From contig OY969604.1 in the NCBI GenBank assembly GCA_963701325.1, forward strand, positions 2,976,001 to 3,040,000: a stretch of DNA of 64,000 nt. The letters are read 5' to 3'. The stretch comes from Bog-756 sp963701325 (GTDB taxonomy: Bacteria > Actinomycetota > Acidimicrobiia > Acidimicrobiales > RAAP-2). Positions 25,317 to 33,718 of the stretch are shown here, in pieces. The translations under genes and the position numbers were made by a program. The notes beneath the pieces were generated by a model, which had not been told where the DNA came from, did not search any database, and saw nothing but the letters and a program-made list of their open reading frames with translations. Every line of letters starts with the position of its first letter. The stretch's first letter is position 1.

Positions 25317-26678
25317 GTGCGAATACAGCGTGAGAGGTCATGGCCGAGGAGAACGAAGGAGTGGCGCGGGCAACGGGGGAAGGCCGTGCTCACATCGCGC
25401 GGCGCAATGGTCATGGCGGCCGGATCCCTGCTCTTCGCTCTCCTCATCGTGACAGTCGTCGCTGTTCCCCTCGGTGGCGGACGGGCCGGCTCCGCCAGGG
25501 CCGCCGCAGATGGTGAACGTGCAGCTGCGGGGAGAACCCTCCGCCCCGACGGGCCGATCGGACGGCTCGACCCGACAACAGTCAGTAGCGCCCTGGCCGA
25601 CCTCTCCCGGGCGCAGGTCGGCACGGCAGCCCAACTGACGGCGTTGATGACCGGCCCCGGCATGCCGGCCTGCGCCCCGCCGCCAGTCCCGGCGCCCACC
25701 TACCCACCGGGCAGCGCCTACGGCGTCCCCTTCCTCGCCGCCATCACCAATGGTCAGGTCCTGGCCGGCTACGACGAATGGACCGCAAACCACTTGGTCT
25801 GGAAGGTGGGGAACACCACGTTCGATCTGTACCCGTGGCAGTCCAAGATCTACGACATCACCGGGTGGGTAACCGGACTGCTCGAGCTCCCGAACCTCAC
25901 CGCACAGGTCGCCCCGCAGGACGTCGTGTTCTGCGACAACCAGGGGGGACCGAGTTGCCTGTCGGCCAACTGGCCTGCCGGGCAGTGCATCGAGATCCAG
26001 GCGCAGTACGGTCCCTCACCGGCCAGCCTGACCCCACCGCCGGCCCTCGGGAGCTATCACCCCGAAGGCGTGAGTTGCAGCCACTACTCGACTCCCACAT
26101 TCGAGTGTTTCCCCTATGTGGTGAGCCTCACGCCGGTCGGGACGACCTCACTGGCGGTCACCGGCGTCCAGCCCGACGGTGCCCTCGAGCTCAGCGTGTC
26201 GACGGCAGCGGTGACCACAGTCGGCGAGTTTCCGCCACCGCCGTCCACGGTGTCGTTCACCTGTCGGGACGATCCGACCGCGCTGACCCTCTCCACCCAG
26301 GCGGCCGGGTTGCCGGCCACCGCACCCGAGCCGCCGACCCCGCCCAACACCGACGATCGGGCACTCCAGACGCCGGCACAGCCCCTGACCGGTCCGTTGG
26401 CCAGCGCCACCAGCACGGTGGCCAGCAACGACTTCAGCGTGCCGGCGTTCTTCCCGAACGCCAGTGGCAGCCCGTGCTCCCTCTTCCTGGCGGTCAGCCT
26501 CAACACCTATGCCGGCGGGTGGGATTCGAAGTTCGCGGACCAGAGCCAGGGTCGCTACTACATCGACGGCGGCAACAACCCGATCGTCGCGGAGCCCGGT
26601 TGGGCCCAGTTCACGGCGACCACCACGGTGGTCACGCTCGGACTGCCGACCGGCCCACCGCCCGGCTTCAGCTTCTGA
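25317..26678 (+). CDS. Secreted/membrane-anchored protein inside the mce operon
   Basis: 453 residues from GTG 25317 with a strong purine-rich ribosome site (GGAGGGGGGAGGG). An N-terminal segment (GAMVMAAGSLLFALLIVTVV) is a signal anchor. The rest is a Pro/Thr/Ala-rich extracellular protein with about ten Cys, probably in disulfides (for example F-C-D-N, P-S-C-L, G-Q-C-I, V-S-C-S, F-E-C-F). I do not recognise the family. It lies between mceF and the MceG ATPase on the same strand, so it is likely a component or partner of the lipid importer, but it may have its own promoter in the 129-base gap with its GTAAC-type repeat. Confidence 0.6.
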   Translation: MRIQRERSWPRRTKEWRGQRGKAVLTSRGAMVMAAGSLLFALLIVTVVAVPLGGGRAGSARAAADGERAAAGRTLRPDGPIGRLDPTTVSSALADLSRAQVGTAAQLTALMTGPGMPACAPPPVPAPTYPPGSAYGVPFLAAITNGQVLAGYDEWTANHLVWKVGNTTFDLYPWQSKIYDITGWVTGLLELPNLTAQVAPQDVVFCDNQGGPSCLSANWPAGQCIEIQAQYGPSPASLTPPPALGSYHPEGVSCSHYSTPTFECFPYVVSLTPVGTTSLAVTGVQPDGALELSVSTAAVTTVGEFPPPPSTVSFTCRDDPTALTLSTQAAGLPATAPEPPTPPNTDDRALQTPAQPLTGPLASATSTVASNDFSVPAFFPNASGSPCSLFLAVSLNTYAGGWDSKFADQSQGRYYIDGGNNPIVAEPGWAQFTATTTVVTLGLPTGPPPGFSF

Positions 26679-26686
26679 TCGTCGGC

Positions 26687-27745
26687 ATGGGTACCGGATC
26701 ACCTGTCATGGCGAAGTTGGGGAGGAAGAAGGTGGTGACCCTGGAGGACGGGAGAACACCACAGATCGTGGAGGAACCCGAGCCCGCAACCGACGCGGTC
26801 ATCTCGATCCAGGGCGTTTCCAAACGCTTCGGGAGCCACGTGGTCCTCGAGGACATCACCTTCGATGTCCCACGGGGCAAGACCACCGCGGTCCTCGGTC
26901 CGTCAGGAACCGGAAAGTCGGTCTTGCTGAAGGTCGTGATCGGACTCCTGCCGCCGGAGGCGGGCCAGGTGTTCATCGACGGCGAGCCGATCGTCGGTGT
27001 CCGCGAGAAGGAGGTCCTCCGGATCCGGCGCAAGATCGGAGTGCTCTTCCAGGACGGCGCACTCTTCGGCTCGATGAACCTGTTCGACAACATCGCCTTC
27101 CCCCTCATCGAACACACCAACAAGACCGAGAAGGAGGTCCGGAACGTCGTGCTGCAGAAGTCCGAGCTCGTCGGTCTGGTCAATCACCTCCACAAGCTCC
27201 CCGGTGAGGTCTCAGGGGGGATGCGCAAGCGAGCCGGCCTGGCGAGGGCGCTCGTCCTCGAACCGCAGATCCTCTTCTTCGACGAGCCGGACTCGGGCCT
27301 CGACCCGGTGCGCGTCGCCTATCTGGACGGCCTCATCAACAATGTCCACGACGAGACAGGCGCCACCTTCTTCATCATCAGTCACAACATCGAGTCGGTG
27401 AAGAGGACGGCCCACTATCTCGGGCTGCTCTTCCGATCCAGGCTGGTGGGGTTCGGGTCGACGCAGGAGATGACGACCTCCAACGTCCCGGTCATCGAGC
27501 AGTTCCTGGCCGGTCGACCGGAGGGGCCCATCGGGATGGACGAGATGGCCGACGCGGTCGAGGGTGATCTTCCTCAAGGCGACGATCACGATGACCCGGA
27601 CCTGTCGCCGTCGGTCCAGCGGGTCACCGACCTCGCGTCCCGGCGCGGTGAGAATCCCAACCGAGGACAGACCAACCCCGAAGCGACCGTCGACGATCGA
27701 CCAGTCAAGGGAGCCCAATCGCTCAAAGGAGGTGGTGTCCTGTGA
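26687..27745 (+). CDS. mceG: ABC transporter ATP-binding protein of the Mce importer
   Basis: 352 residues from ATG 26687 (M-A-K start at 26708 is the alternative). It has all the ATPase motifs: Walker A G-P-S-G-T-G-K-S-V, Q-loop L-F-Q-D-G-A-L-F, signature S-G-G-M-R-K-R-A-G-L-A-R-A, Walker B I-L-F-F-D-E-P-D-S-G-L-D-P and H-loop I-I-S-H-N. The V-S-G-G-M-R-K-R form is typical of MlaF/Mkl-type ATPases. A C-terminal extension of about 70 residues rich in Asp and Pro fits actinobacterial MceG proteins. It powers lipid import with the two YrbE permeases. Its stop overlaps the GTG of the Mam gene. Confidence 0.92.
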   Translation: MGTGSPVMAKLGRKKVVTLEDGRTPQIVEEPEPATDAVISIQGVSKRFGSHVVLEDITFDVPRGKTTAVLGPSGTGKSVLLKVVIGLLPPEAGQVFIDGEPIVGVREKEVLRIRRKIGVLFQDGALFGSMNLFDNIAFPLIEHTNKTEKEVRNVVLQKSELVGLVNHLHKLPGEVSGGMRKRAGLARALVLEPQILFFDEPDSGLDPVRVAYLDGLINNVHDETGATFFIISHNIESVKRTAHYLGLLFRSRLVGFGSTQEMTTSNVPVIEQFLAGRPEGPIGMDEMADAVEGDLPQGDDHDDPDLSPSVQRVTDLASRRGENPNRGQTNPEATVDDRPVKGAQSLKGGGVL

Positions 27746-28632
27746 ACCGGGACGGCATCGAGATGACAAACGGAAACGTGGACACGGTGGATCGCGAGGG
27801 ACGCCCGCCCGACCGTGTCGGAACGGGACGAAACGGTGGCCGGTCCTCGCCGGAGAAGGCCGCCAAGGAGAAGGTCGCCAAGAAGGCGAAGGGAAAGTCG
27901 TCGCAGAGGAACGGGGACGGCGCCGAGCTGCTCGGTCCGATCTCGCTCGACACCGCGGTCGAGGCATTCATCTCCCCTGCACCCCACGATGACCGGGGGT
28001 CGGAACCGCTCGACGCGGCCGCCACCGACCATCAGGTCACGTCGTCGGCCGCCGTTCCCGAGGGCACGGTCACCGCACCCGGTGGGGGGTCGGGCGATCC
28101 CGACGACCAACCGGTTCCGGAACCAGCGGCGGCCGCAGTGCGGCGTCCACGGTGGAGGGGTTCCAGGGTCCTTCTGGTGTGTGCGGCGATTGCGATCGGA
28201 GCCCTCTCCGTCGCGCTGGCCCTCTCCCTGTTGGCCCTCGGCAACCAGAACGCGCTGTCGAGCTCACGGACCACCGCGCTGGCCGTCGCAAGAACAGACG
28301 CCGTCCAACTGGCGAGCTATGACTACCGCCACCTCGACCGCAACTTCGCCACCGTGGCCGACAATACGACGGCCTCGTTCCGCCGGAGCTTCACCCAGTC
28401 GAGCGACGCGTTGAAATCCACCCTCGTCAAGTTCAAGGCGACCGCCTCGGCCACTGTGGTGTCGGCCGGTCTGGTCTCGGCCAGCGCCTCCAAGGCCGTC
28501 GCCCTGGTCCTTCTCGACCAGAGGATCGCCAACTCCACCCAGAAGGCACCGACCACGGATCGCAGCCAAGTCGAGATCACCCTCGTGAGCTCAGGGGGCA
28601 GATGGCTCATCGATCAGGTGACCCTGCTCTGA
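27742..28632 (+). CDS. Mce-associated membrane protein (Mam-like)
   Basis: 296 residues from GTG 27742, preceded by a perfect AAAGGAGGTGGT ribosome site and overlapping the previous stop. About 130 charged and disordered residues (Lys/Ala-rich K-A-A-K-E-K-V-A-K-K-A-K) come first. A membrane helix follows (L-V-C-A-A-I-A-I-G-A-L-S-V-A-L-A-L-S-L-L), then an outside alpha/beta domain with D-Y-R-H-L-D-R-N-F-A, F-R-R-S-F and a final strand W-L-I-D-Q-V-T-L-L. This is the architecture of Mam proteins found at the ends of mce operons, which stabilise the complex. The very long soluble N-terminus is unusual. Confidence 0.82.
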   Translation: MNRDGIEMTNGNVDTVDREGRPPDRVGTGRNGGRSSPEKAAKEKVAKKAKGKSSQRNGDGAELLGPISLDTAVEAFISPAPHDDRGSEPLDAAATDHQVTSSAAVPEGTVTAPGGGSGDPDDQPVPEPAAAAVRRPRWRGSRVLLVCAAIAIGALSVALALSLLALGNQNALSSSRTTALAVARTDAVQLASYDYRHLDRNFATVADNTTASFRRSFTQSSDALKSTLVKFKATASATVVSAGLVSASASKAVALVLLDQRIANSTQKAPTTDRSQVEITLVSSGGRWLIDQVTLL

Positions 28633-28699
28633 GTCGCACTGCGCCGGTCGTCTGACGGTCTGAGCATGTTTGACGCAGGCAGGCGTTGGGTACACAGGA

Positions 28700-28717
28700 G
28701 GTTACCGATCGGTCACC
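28700..28717. promoter_or_regulatory. Near-palindrome / GTAAC-type direct repeat before a secreted-protein gene
   Basis: GGTTACCGATCGGTCACC reads as an 18-base near-palindrome (16 of 18 positions symmetric) and, on the minus strand, as GTGAC-N6-GTAAC. The second reading matches the repeat at 25263-25278. It is 35 bases upstream of the start at 28752, a normal promoter-proximal position. It could be a TetR-type dyad or an MtrA-like box. Confidence 0.4.
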
Positions 28718-28751
28718 GCCGACTGATCACCTGAGGAAAAGGGGGTGGGCC

Positions 28752-29627
28752 ATGTCGATGCCCCGGTTTACTGAAGGCCGCTCCGTCTCGCGTGTCCGGC
28801 GCTTCACGGTGTGCGCCGCCACGTTCCCGCTGGTCGCTCTCGCGCTGCTCGCGGCGTTCGCACCCGGGCGGGCTGCCGCCCAGTCGACGGCCCTCCCGCC
28901 GAGCCTGCAGAAGTTCGCACACTGCCCGACCGGCGTGGCGGCCGTGGCGACCTGCCTGTTCTCGTCGACCACCAGCACGACCTTCAGCATCGGATCCACG
29001 ACGGTGACCTCGTCCAGCCCGACGACGGTGTCGCTCGGGCTCCGCTACACGAAGACGGGCCAAGCCGTAGCCGTCCTGCCCGATGACGGAAGCCAGGCGT
29101 TGCAGTCGCCCGCGATTCCGCTGCCTGGCGGGCTGACCGGCATTCCGGCTCTGCAGGGAGGTGTGCTGGCCGTCACCGTCACGCCTCAACTGGTGGGGCT
29201 TCCGTCGGTCAACCTCGGCGCCCTCCTCACCGGCAAGGCGCCGGGGCTCACACTGCCCATCGACGTCCTGATCAGCACGCCCACGGGCCTGCTCGGGCCG
29301 GAGTGCACGATCGGCGACGCGGCGAACCCGATCCTGCTCCACCTGACCACGGGCACGACGAGTCCGCCAGCACCCAACAAGCCGATCAGCGGATCACCCG
29401 GGACGACCAAGAGCACGGCCCAGGGGTTGATCACCGTCACCGGGATGACCCTTGTCGACAACTCCTTCGCGGTGCCCGGAACCGACAACTGCGGCAGCGA
29501 CGGTGTGTTGGATCCCGTCCTCAACCTCGACAAGCACCTGCCGTCGGCAGCCGGGTCGAACACGGCCATCCTGTCCGGGTCGTCCTACACCGCTCCTGCG
29601 AGCCTCGTCCGCAAGTACGTGTCCTGA
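28752..29627 (+). CDS. Secreted protein of unknown function, Thr/Ser-rich
   Basis: 291 residues from ATG 28752, behind a purine-rich AGGAAAAGGGGGTGG. The signal peptide ends around A-P-G-R-A-A-A-Q-S. The mature part is Thr/Ser/Leu-rich with predicted beta strands, contains about four Cys, and has a G-T-D-N-C-G-S-D-G segment near the end. The frame is open 66 bases upstream, but the start with the ribosome site fits the signal peptide. I do not recognise the family. It is the first of three secreted-protein genes in a row after the mce operon, which may be surface partners of the importer or just neighbours. Confidence 0.6.
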   Translation: MSMPRFTEGRSVSRVRRFTVCAATFPLVALALLAAFAPGRAAAQSTALPPSLQKFAHCPTGVAAVATCLFSSTTSTTFSIGSTTVTSSSPTTVSLGLRYTKTGQAVAVLPDDGSQALQSPAIPLPGGLTGIPALQGGVLAVTVTPQLVGLPSVNLGALLTGKAPGLTLPIDVLISTPTGLLGPECTIGDAANPILLHLTTGTTSPPAPNKPISGSPGTTKSTAQGLITVTGMTLVDNSFAVPGTDNCGSDGVLDPVLNLDKHLPSAAGSNTAILSGSSYTAPASLVRKYVS

Positions 29628-29944
29628 CGGTCGGGGGCTCACCGGCCCCGGTCCGATGTTGTGAATGACGGCCACGAGCAGAGTGAGCAAGACGCCAGCA
29701 CGCCGGGATGTTCGAGTGCGGCGAGACAGTGGTCCGACCGTTTCGGGTGGCGGAGCTCACCGGCAACAAAGCGCATCATGTGGGCTCATGTCATGAACTC
29801 CGACACCACCGGCAACGGTCAACGCGCCTGCATCGCAGGTTTGGGACTCGACCGGACCGGGAATATGACCGACGAGTAACCACCACCGACGAGTAACCAC
29901 AGTGCGCTGCTCCAGCGCAAGTGCCGGAAGGGGGATGGGGGAAC
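29628..29944. other. Intergenic stretch of 317 bases
   Basis: No gene is supported here; the short frames in it lack ribosome sites and codon bias. It holds a weak hairpin shortly after the upstream stop (GGGGC pairing with GCCCC, about 29634-29649) and a 17-base tandem repeat at 29868-29900 that lies close to the next start. It probably contains the promoter of the gene at 29945. Confidence 0.6.
29868..29900. repeat. 17-bp tandem repeat upstream of a secreted-protein gene
   Basis: ACCGACGAGTAACCAC occurs at 29868-29883 and again at 29885-29900, a period of 17 bases, ending 44 bases before the GTG at 29945. Each copy contains GTAAC, the element also seen in the repeats at 25263 and 28700, although the spacing here is longer. 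A tandem operator is the simplest reading. Confidence 0.6.
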
Positions 29945-30829
29945 GTGCGAAGAACGACCGACGGGTCACGGCTGAGGGGCGCAGCCGTTGTGCGGGGGAA
30001 CCGACGGACGGCGTTCTTCGTCGGCGCCTCGATCCTCGCGGCAGTCGGATCGCTGCTGGTGGCGTCAGTCGGGCTTGCGAAGGGGTCGGACGGGCCGGCG
30101 GCTGGAGTACGGACCCCACCCGTCGTCCGCACGGCGTCGGCGATCCGGCAGGACGACCGTGACTCGGTGGGAAGCAAGTCGACGAAGAGGCTCGCCTCCT
30201 CCAACCTGCCCGATGACTGTGTGCCCAACCCCTCCGGACCGCCGGCCGCCCCCTACGAGCTCGGGTTGGTGGGAACGGCAACCAACGGAGCTCTGGACAC
30301 ACCATCCGCCTCGGTTGCTGGTATCAACGCCACGTTCTGCGGACTCGTGACCCTGGTCACCGGAACGCCACCCTGCGGGGCGACCGGAAGTATCCACTCA
30401 CCGACCGACGGACAAGTCTACGGCGCCATGTCGGTCGCGCTCACGTTGGTTCCGGGAATGACCCCGACCATCGGGTTCGATGCCAACCCGGGGACGATCA
30501 GCGGTGGGTTCTCCTGCACATCCTCTCAGAACGGTCTGTCCGTTGATCTCGACGCCAACGTGAGCGGGAATACAGCGCCGTTGTTCGGGGTGTCCTGCAC
30601 GATCGGGCCCGTGTCGATCCCGTTGACCGGAACCGTGACCGGACCCCTCACGGACACGACCGCCACGCTGACCAGCAATGGGGTGGAGGTTCCGACGGTG
30701 CAACCCTCGTCCACGTGTCCGGCAGCGGTGGCCGCAAACGTCGACATGATCGCCGGCTTGCCGCTGTCGGCGGGACACGCAAGCGCGTCGCTGCCGGTCA
30801 CCGCCTCGCTCTATCAACCGGTTCCGTAG
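29945..30829 (+). CDS. Secreted protein of unknown function
   Basis: 294 residues from GTG 29945, preceded by a purine-rich run (GGAAGGGGGATGGGGG). The signal region (about residues 22-46, T-A-F-F-V-G-A-S-I-L-A-A-V-G-S-L-L-V) leads to a mature protein with about eight Cys and Thr/Val-rich strands (T-L-V-P-G-M-T-P-T-I-G-F). Cys spacing (F-C-G-L, P-P-C-G, F-S-C-T, V-S-C-T, S-T-C-P) suggests disulfide-stabilised beta-sandwich repeats. I do not recognise a family. It resembles its neighbours in composition and size and may be a distant paralogue of the 30965 protein. Confidence 0.6.
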   Translation: MRRTTDGSRLRGAAVVRGNRRTAFFVGASILAAVGSLLVASVGLAKGSDGPAAGVRTPPVVRTASAIRQDDRDSVGSKSTKRLASSNLPDDCVPNPSGPPAAPYELGLVGTATNGALDTPSASVAGINATFCGLVTLVTGTPPCGATGSIHSPTDGQVYGAMSVALTLVPGMTPTIGFDANPGTISGGFSCTSSQNGLSVDLDANVSGNTAPLFGVSCTIGPVSIPLTGTVTGPLTDTTATLTSNGVEVPTVQPSSTCPAAVAANVDMIAGLPLSAGHASASLPVTASLYQPVP

Positions 30830-30964
30830 TTCGTGCAACCGACGCCCGACGCCGGTGGGGCGAAAGACTTTTAGTACAAGCAGACAACACCAAAGGAGGT
30901 CCAAACCACCGTGTCACCACTCATCAAACAACCAGGAAGAGAACCAAGAAAGGAAAACCCAACC

Positions 30965-31537
30965 ATGTCACGACTGACCAAGACAATCGCCGCCATCGTG
31001 GCGTCAGGGGCGCTCGTGTTCGGCGTCACCACGGCAGCCTTCGCATCCCAGCCCGCCGGAACGACGATCACCGCCAAGCTGAAGACCGGAACAAAGGTGA
31101 CCTTCAAGGGCGACATCGACTCGGTCCCGATCACGGTCTCGTGCACCACGTTCACGGCCACGGGCAAGGTCCCGAGCCCCGCGTCCGACACCATGAAGGC
31201 TACGGTTCCGCCGACCATCAAAGGGTGCACGGACTCGTCGGGTGGGACGGACACCATCAAGACCGCCGGGACCTGGACGCTGACAATGTCGTCGACAGCG
31301 ATGACCCTCGGCGTCCCGAAGGACGGAGCCACCTTCAAGTCGAGCATCCTGTCCGGGTGCACGATCACGGCAGCCCCGACCGCAGCCATAAAGGTGGTCG
31401 GTACCTACAACGACAAGAACACCGACACGGTCACCAACAAGCCGGTCCCGACCAAGGGGACCGGGTGCACCAGCACTACGGCGACGACCAGCGCCATCGA
31501 GGTGTTCAGCCCGGCTCCCGGAGCACCTCCCTGGTAA
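30965..31537 (+). CDS. Small secreted protein with beta-rich repeats
   Basis: 190 residues from ATG 30965 with a clear signal peptide (LTKTIAAIVASGALVFGV, cut after A-F-A). The mature part is Lys/Thr-rich with Cys in V-S-C-T-T-F, K-G-C-T-D and S-G-C-T-I, plus T-G-C-T-S near the end. Two starts are possible. ATG 30965 has AAAGGAA upstream at 11 bases. GTG 30911 is preceded by a perfect AAAGGAGGT (30891-30899) and would add an 18-residue basic leader. The inner start gives a normal signal peptide. The upstream site may enhance translation or mark a leader peptide. Function unknown; likely an abundant surface protein. A strong hairpin follows. Confidence 0.65.
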   Translation: MSRLTKTIAAIVASGALVFGVTTAAFASQPAGTTITAKLKTGTKVTFKGDIDSVPITVSCTTFTATGKVPSPASDTMKATVPPTIKGCTDSSGGTDTIKTAGTWTLTMSSTAMTLGVPKDGATFKSSILSGCTITAAPTAAIKVVGTYNDKNTDTVTNKPVPTKGTGCTSTTATTSAIEVFSPAPGAPPW

Positions 31538-31602
31538 ACCCCCCAACACAACGACGTCGCTGGTCCACACCCCCCTGTGTCGGCGACTCGTGAACCGCAT
31601 CA

Positions 31603-31635
31603 CGGGTGGGCGGTGCATTGCGCACCGTCCACCCG
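31603..31635 (+). terminator. Strong stem-loop after the secreted-protein gene
   Basis: A 14-bp stem with one G-T pair (31603-31616 with 31622-31635) and a 5-base loop ATTGC lies 66 bases after the stop at 31537. There is no downstream T run, as is common for hairpin terminators in high-GC Actinobacteria. It likely ends the group of secreted-protein genes. Confidence 0.6.
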
Positions 31636-32132
31636 CGGCGCGGGAAGGACGAGCGGTCCGGTGTGACGACTGTGTTGCGCAACTGGAACGTCGGCACAGG
31701 GCCTGGTCGGACGAGCCCGCCTCGCCTCGCTGAGGACGCCCGAACGGCGTTCGATCCGCCGAGGGAGAGCTGACAAGGGGAAGGCGACCAAGAAGGCCAC
31801 GTACGTGACCTCGCTCTGAGCCTGGGAGGCAAGGCGGACGGCCCCCGGCCTTCTGCAACAGGGGGACGTGACCAAGACAGGCGGCGAGGCGGCGTGGTGC
31901 TCCCAGCGGCGCAACCTGACAGGAGGCATGCCAGGAACACGGCACGCCGGCCCGCCGGGACCTGGTTCGAAGTATTGTCGCGGTGGGCAGGTGCCGACGA
32001 GCCCGGACCCGGGACCGACGGCAGTCCGTCTGTGCTGTGGCCGAAGTAGGCACCGCCCGCTGAGGCCGTTGGAGGGTGTGCCGATGTCGGGGCGATGGAC
32101 GACTTCGAGCCGGGGAGAAGGAGTCGAGCCAC
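31636..32132. other. Intergenic stretch of about 500 bases
   Basis: I see no supported gene between the terminator and the STAS gene. The open frames on both strands have odd composition and no ribosome site. The right end must hold the promoter of the sigma-regulator operon, but no clear -10/-35 pair stands out. Confidence 0.5.
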
Positions 32133-32474
32133 ATGGAGGAGACGTTCGAGGTATCGAAGGAGAGCGGCAGCGGGTACGTCCTGGTGTCGGTCGTCGGAGA
32201 GGTCGATGTCGCCACCGCCCCCCAGCTCCGGGACAGCTTGGGGGACGCCGTTGCCGAGGGATTCCCGACCGTGGTCGTTGACTTGACCGGGGTCACGTTC
32301 CTCGACTCGACCGCGCTCGGGGTACTCATCGAGGCGAAGAAGCTCTGCGACGACGAGGACGGAGCGATGAGGATCGCCGTGTCCGAACCCCGGATTCTCA
32401 AGATCTTCGAGATCACCGGGCTCATCGAATTCTTCGACATCCGCTCAACCCGAGCCAAGGCAATCGTGGGATGA
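32133..32474 (+). CDS. STAS-domain anti-sigma factor antagonist
   Basis: 113 residues from ATG 32133 with AGAAGGAG upstream. It has a single STAS fold: V-L-V-S-V-V-G-E-V-D-V-A-T-A, V-V-V-D-L-T-G-V-T-F-L-D-S-T-A-L-G-V-L and a C-terminal helix. The Ser in F-L-D-S-T-A-L is the conserved residue phosphorylated by the partner anti-sigma kinase (RsbV/SpoIIAA type). When dephosphorylated it binds the anti-sigma factor and frees the sigma factor. It is the first gene of the run STAS-HATPase-sigma-phosphatase. Confidence 0.92.
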   Translation: MEETFEVSKESGSGYVLVSVVGEVDVATAPQLRDSLGDAVAEGFPTVVVDLTGVTFLDSTALGVLIEAKKLCDDEDGAMRIAVSEPRILKIFEITGLIEFFDIRSTRAKAIVG

Positions 32475-32510
32475 GACGCAACGTGCCGACCGAACCGGGA
32501 GCTTGAACCA

Positions 32511-32900
32511 GTGACCGACATCGTCGAGCTGAGCATCCCCGTGACCGCCGATCTGGTCGTTCTGGCACGCCTCACAGCGTCCACGGTCGCGTCTCGTTCC
32601 AATTTCGATGTGGAAGAGGTCGAGGATCTCCGCCTGGCGGTCGACGAGCTGTGCATCTCCATGGTCCACGACCAGACCGACGGACGGCTGAGGCTCCGAT
32701 TCACCTGGGACGATGACGAGGTCGAAGTCTCCTGCAGCTACCTGCCCGCGTCAGGAGACCGGACCGGTTCCGTGACGCCCACCGCGGACGGCCTCTCCGA
32801 GCGCATTCTCGATGCCCTCGTCGACGAGCACGGCCACGGTGACGAAGACGGTCATGCAGGCGCGTGGTTGCGCAAACGTCGGGTGCGGCAGAATTCGTGA
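32511..32900 (+). CDS. HATPase-domain anti-sigma factor-like protein (divergent RsbW)
   Basis: 129 residues from GTG 32511. It has the N-terminal half of an RsbW-like ATPase (V-E-D-L-R-L-A-V-D-E-L-C-I-S-M-V). The N-box Asn that binds Mg in the kinase (E-x-x-x-N) is replaced by Ser, and no D-x-G-x-G box is visible. The C-terminus is acidic and His-rich (D-E-H-G-H-G-D-E-D-G-H). It sits between the STAS antagonist and the sigma factor, the place of the cognate anti-sigma factor, and its stop overlaps the sigma start. It may bind sigma without phosphorylating the antagonist. Confidence 0.75.
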   Translation: MTDIVELSIPVTADLVVLARLTASTVASRSNFDVEEVEDLRLAVDELCISMVHDQTDGRLRLRFTWDDDEVEVSCSYLPASGDRTGSVTPTADGLSERILDALVDEHGHGDEDGHAGAWLRKRRVRQNS

Positions 32901-33646
32901 TGGCTTCTCTCGGCCAGCCAACCCGGGACGCACGAGATCAGTTCGTCGAGTTCGCCCACACCCGGGACGAGCGCCAGCGGAACCTGTTGGTCGAGTCCCA
33001 CCTGGGACTGGCCCATCAGCTCGCCCGCCGGTTCGTGAGCCGGGGGGAGGCCTACGACGATCTGGTCCAGGTTGCCTCACTTGCCCTGGTGAAGGCCGTC
33101 GACCGCTTCGACCCTGAACGGGGGGTGGAGTTCAGCACCTTCGCCACCCGGACGGTGATCGGCGAGCTGAAGCGGCATTTTCGGGACAGGGGATGGTCGA
33201 TCCGAGCGCCGAGGCGGGTGCAAGAGCTCTATCTCGAGCTCGGTCCGGCCACGGAGTCACTCACCCAGACGCTCGGACGGCCCCCCACGGTGTCGGAGAT
33301 GGCCGAGTCGATCGGATCCACCGAGGAGGCAGTGCTGGAGGCCATCGAGGCTGGACAGAGCTACCGGATCTCGTCGATCGACGCTCCCGACCGTCAGGAC
33401 GGCAGTATCTCGACCCGGCTGGGCGAAGTCGACAACAGCTTCGTCGGTGCCGAGGATCGGCTGCTGCTTGCGATCTCGCTCGCCGATCTCAAGGATCGGG
33501 AACGGACCATCCTCAACCTCCGGTTCGGAGAGGGCTTGACCCAGTCAGAGATCGCCGACCGGATCGGCATCAGCCAGATGCACGTCTCGCGCCTGCTGGG
33601 GGCCAGCCTGGCCAAGCTCCGGGAAGCATTCGCAGCCGAGTCCTGA
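32900..33646 (+). CDS. RNA polymerase sigma factor, SigB/SigF/SigG type
   Basis: 248 residues from ATG 32900; the frame is open to GTG 32864 and the start overlaps the previous stop. Region 2 holds Y-D-D-L-V-Q-V-A-S-L-A-L-V-K-A-V-D-R-F-D and F-S-T-F-A-T-R-T-V-I-G-E-L-K-R-H-F-R-D. Region 3 holds L-T-Q-T-L-G-R-P-P-T-V-S-E-M-A. Region 4 holds the helix-turn-helix L-T-Q-S-E-I-A-D-R-I-G-I-S-Q-M-H-V-S-R-L. The order of regions and length fit the stress/sporulation group of sigma-70 factors controlled by partner switching. Target promoters are unknown. Confidence 0.92.
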   Translation: MASLGQPTRDARDQFVEFAHTRDERQRNLLVESHLGLAHQLARRFVSRGEAYDDLVQVASLALVKAVDRFDPERGVEFSTFATRTVIGELKRHFRDRGWSIRAPRRVQELYLELGPATESLTQTLGRPPTVSEMAESIGSTEEAVLEAIEAGQSYRISSIDAPDRQDGSISTRLGEVDNSFVGAEDRLLLAISLADLKDRERTILNLRFGEGLTQSEIADRIGISQMHVSRLLGASLAKLREAFAAES

Positions 33647-33718
33647 GCGACCGGAACGACGAATGGTCGGGGCACTCTTGCCGCCGCGTGCGGTTCAGCC
33701 TGTACGGTATGGAATGCG

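Noticed and set aside
29868..29900. Reading the 17-bp repeat as an MtrA box
   Set aside because: The two GTAAC elements are 12 bases apart, not about 6, so only a generic tandem operator is claimed.
31506..32132. 208-codon minus-strand frame in the intergenic region
   Set aside because: Ser/Pro/Arg-rich random-looking translation, overlaps the terminator and lacks a ribosome site.
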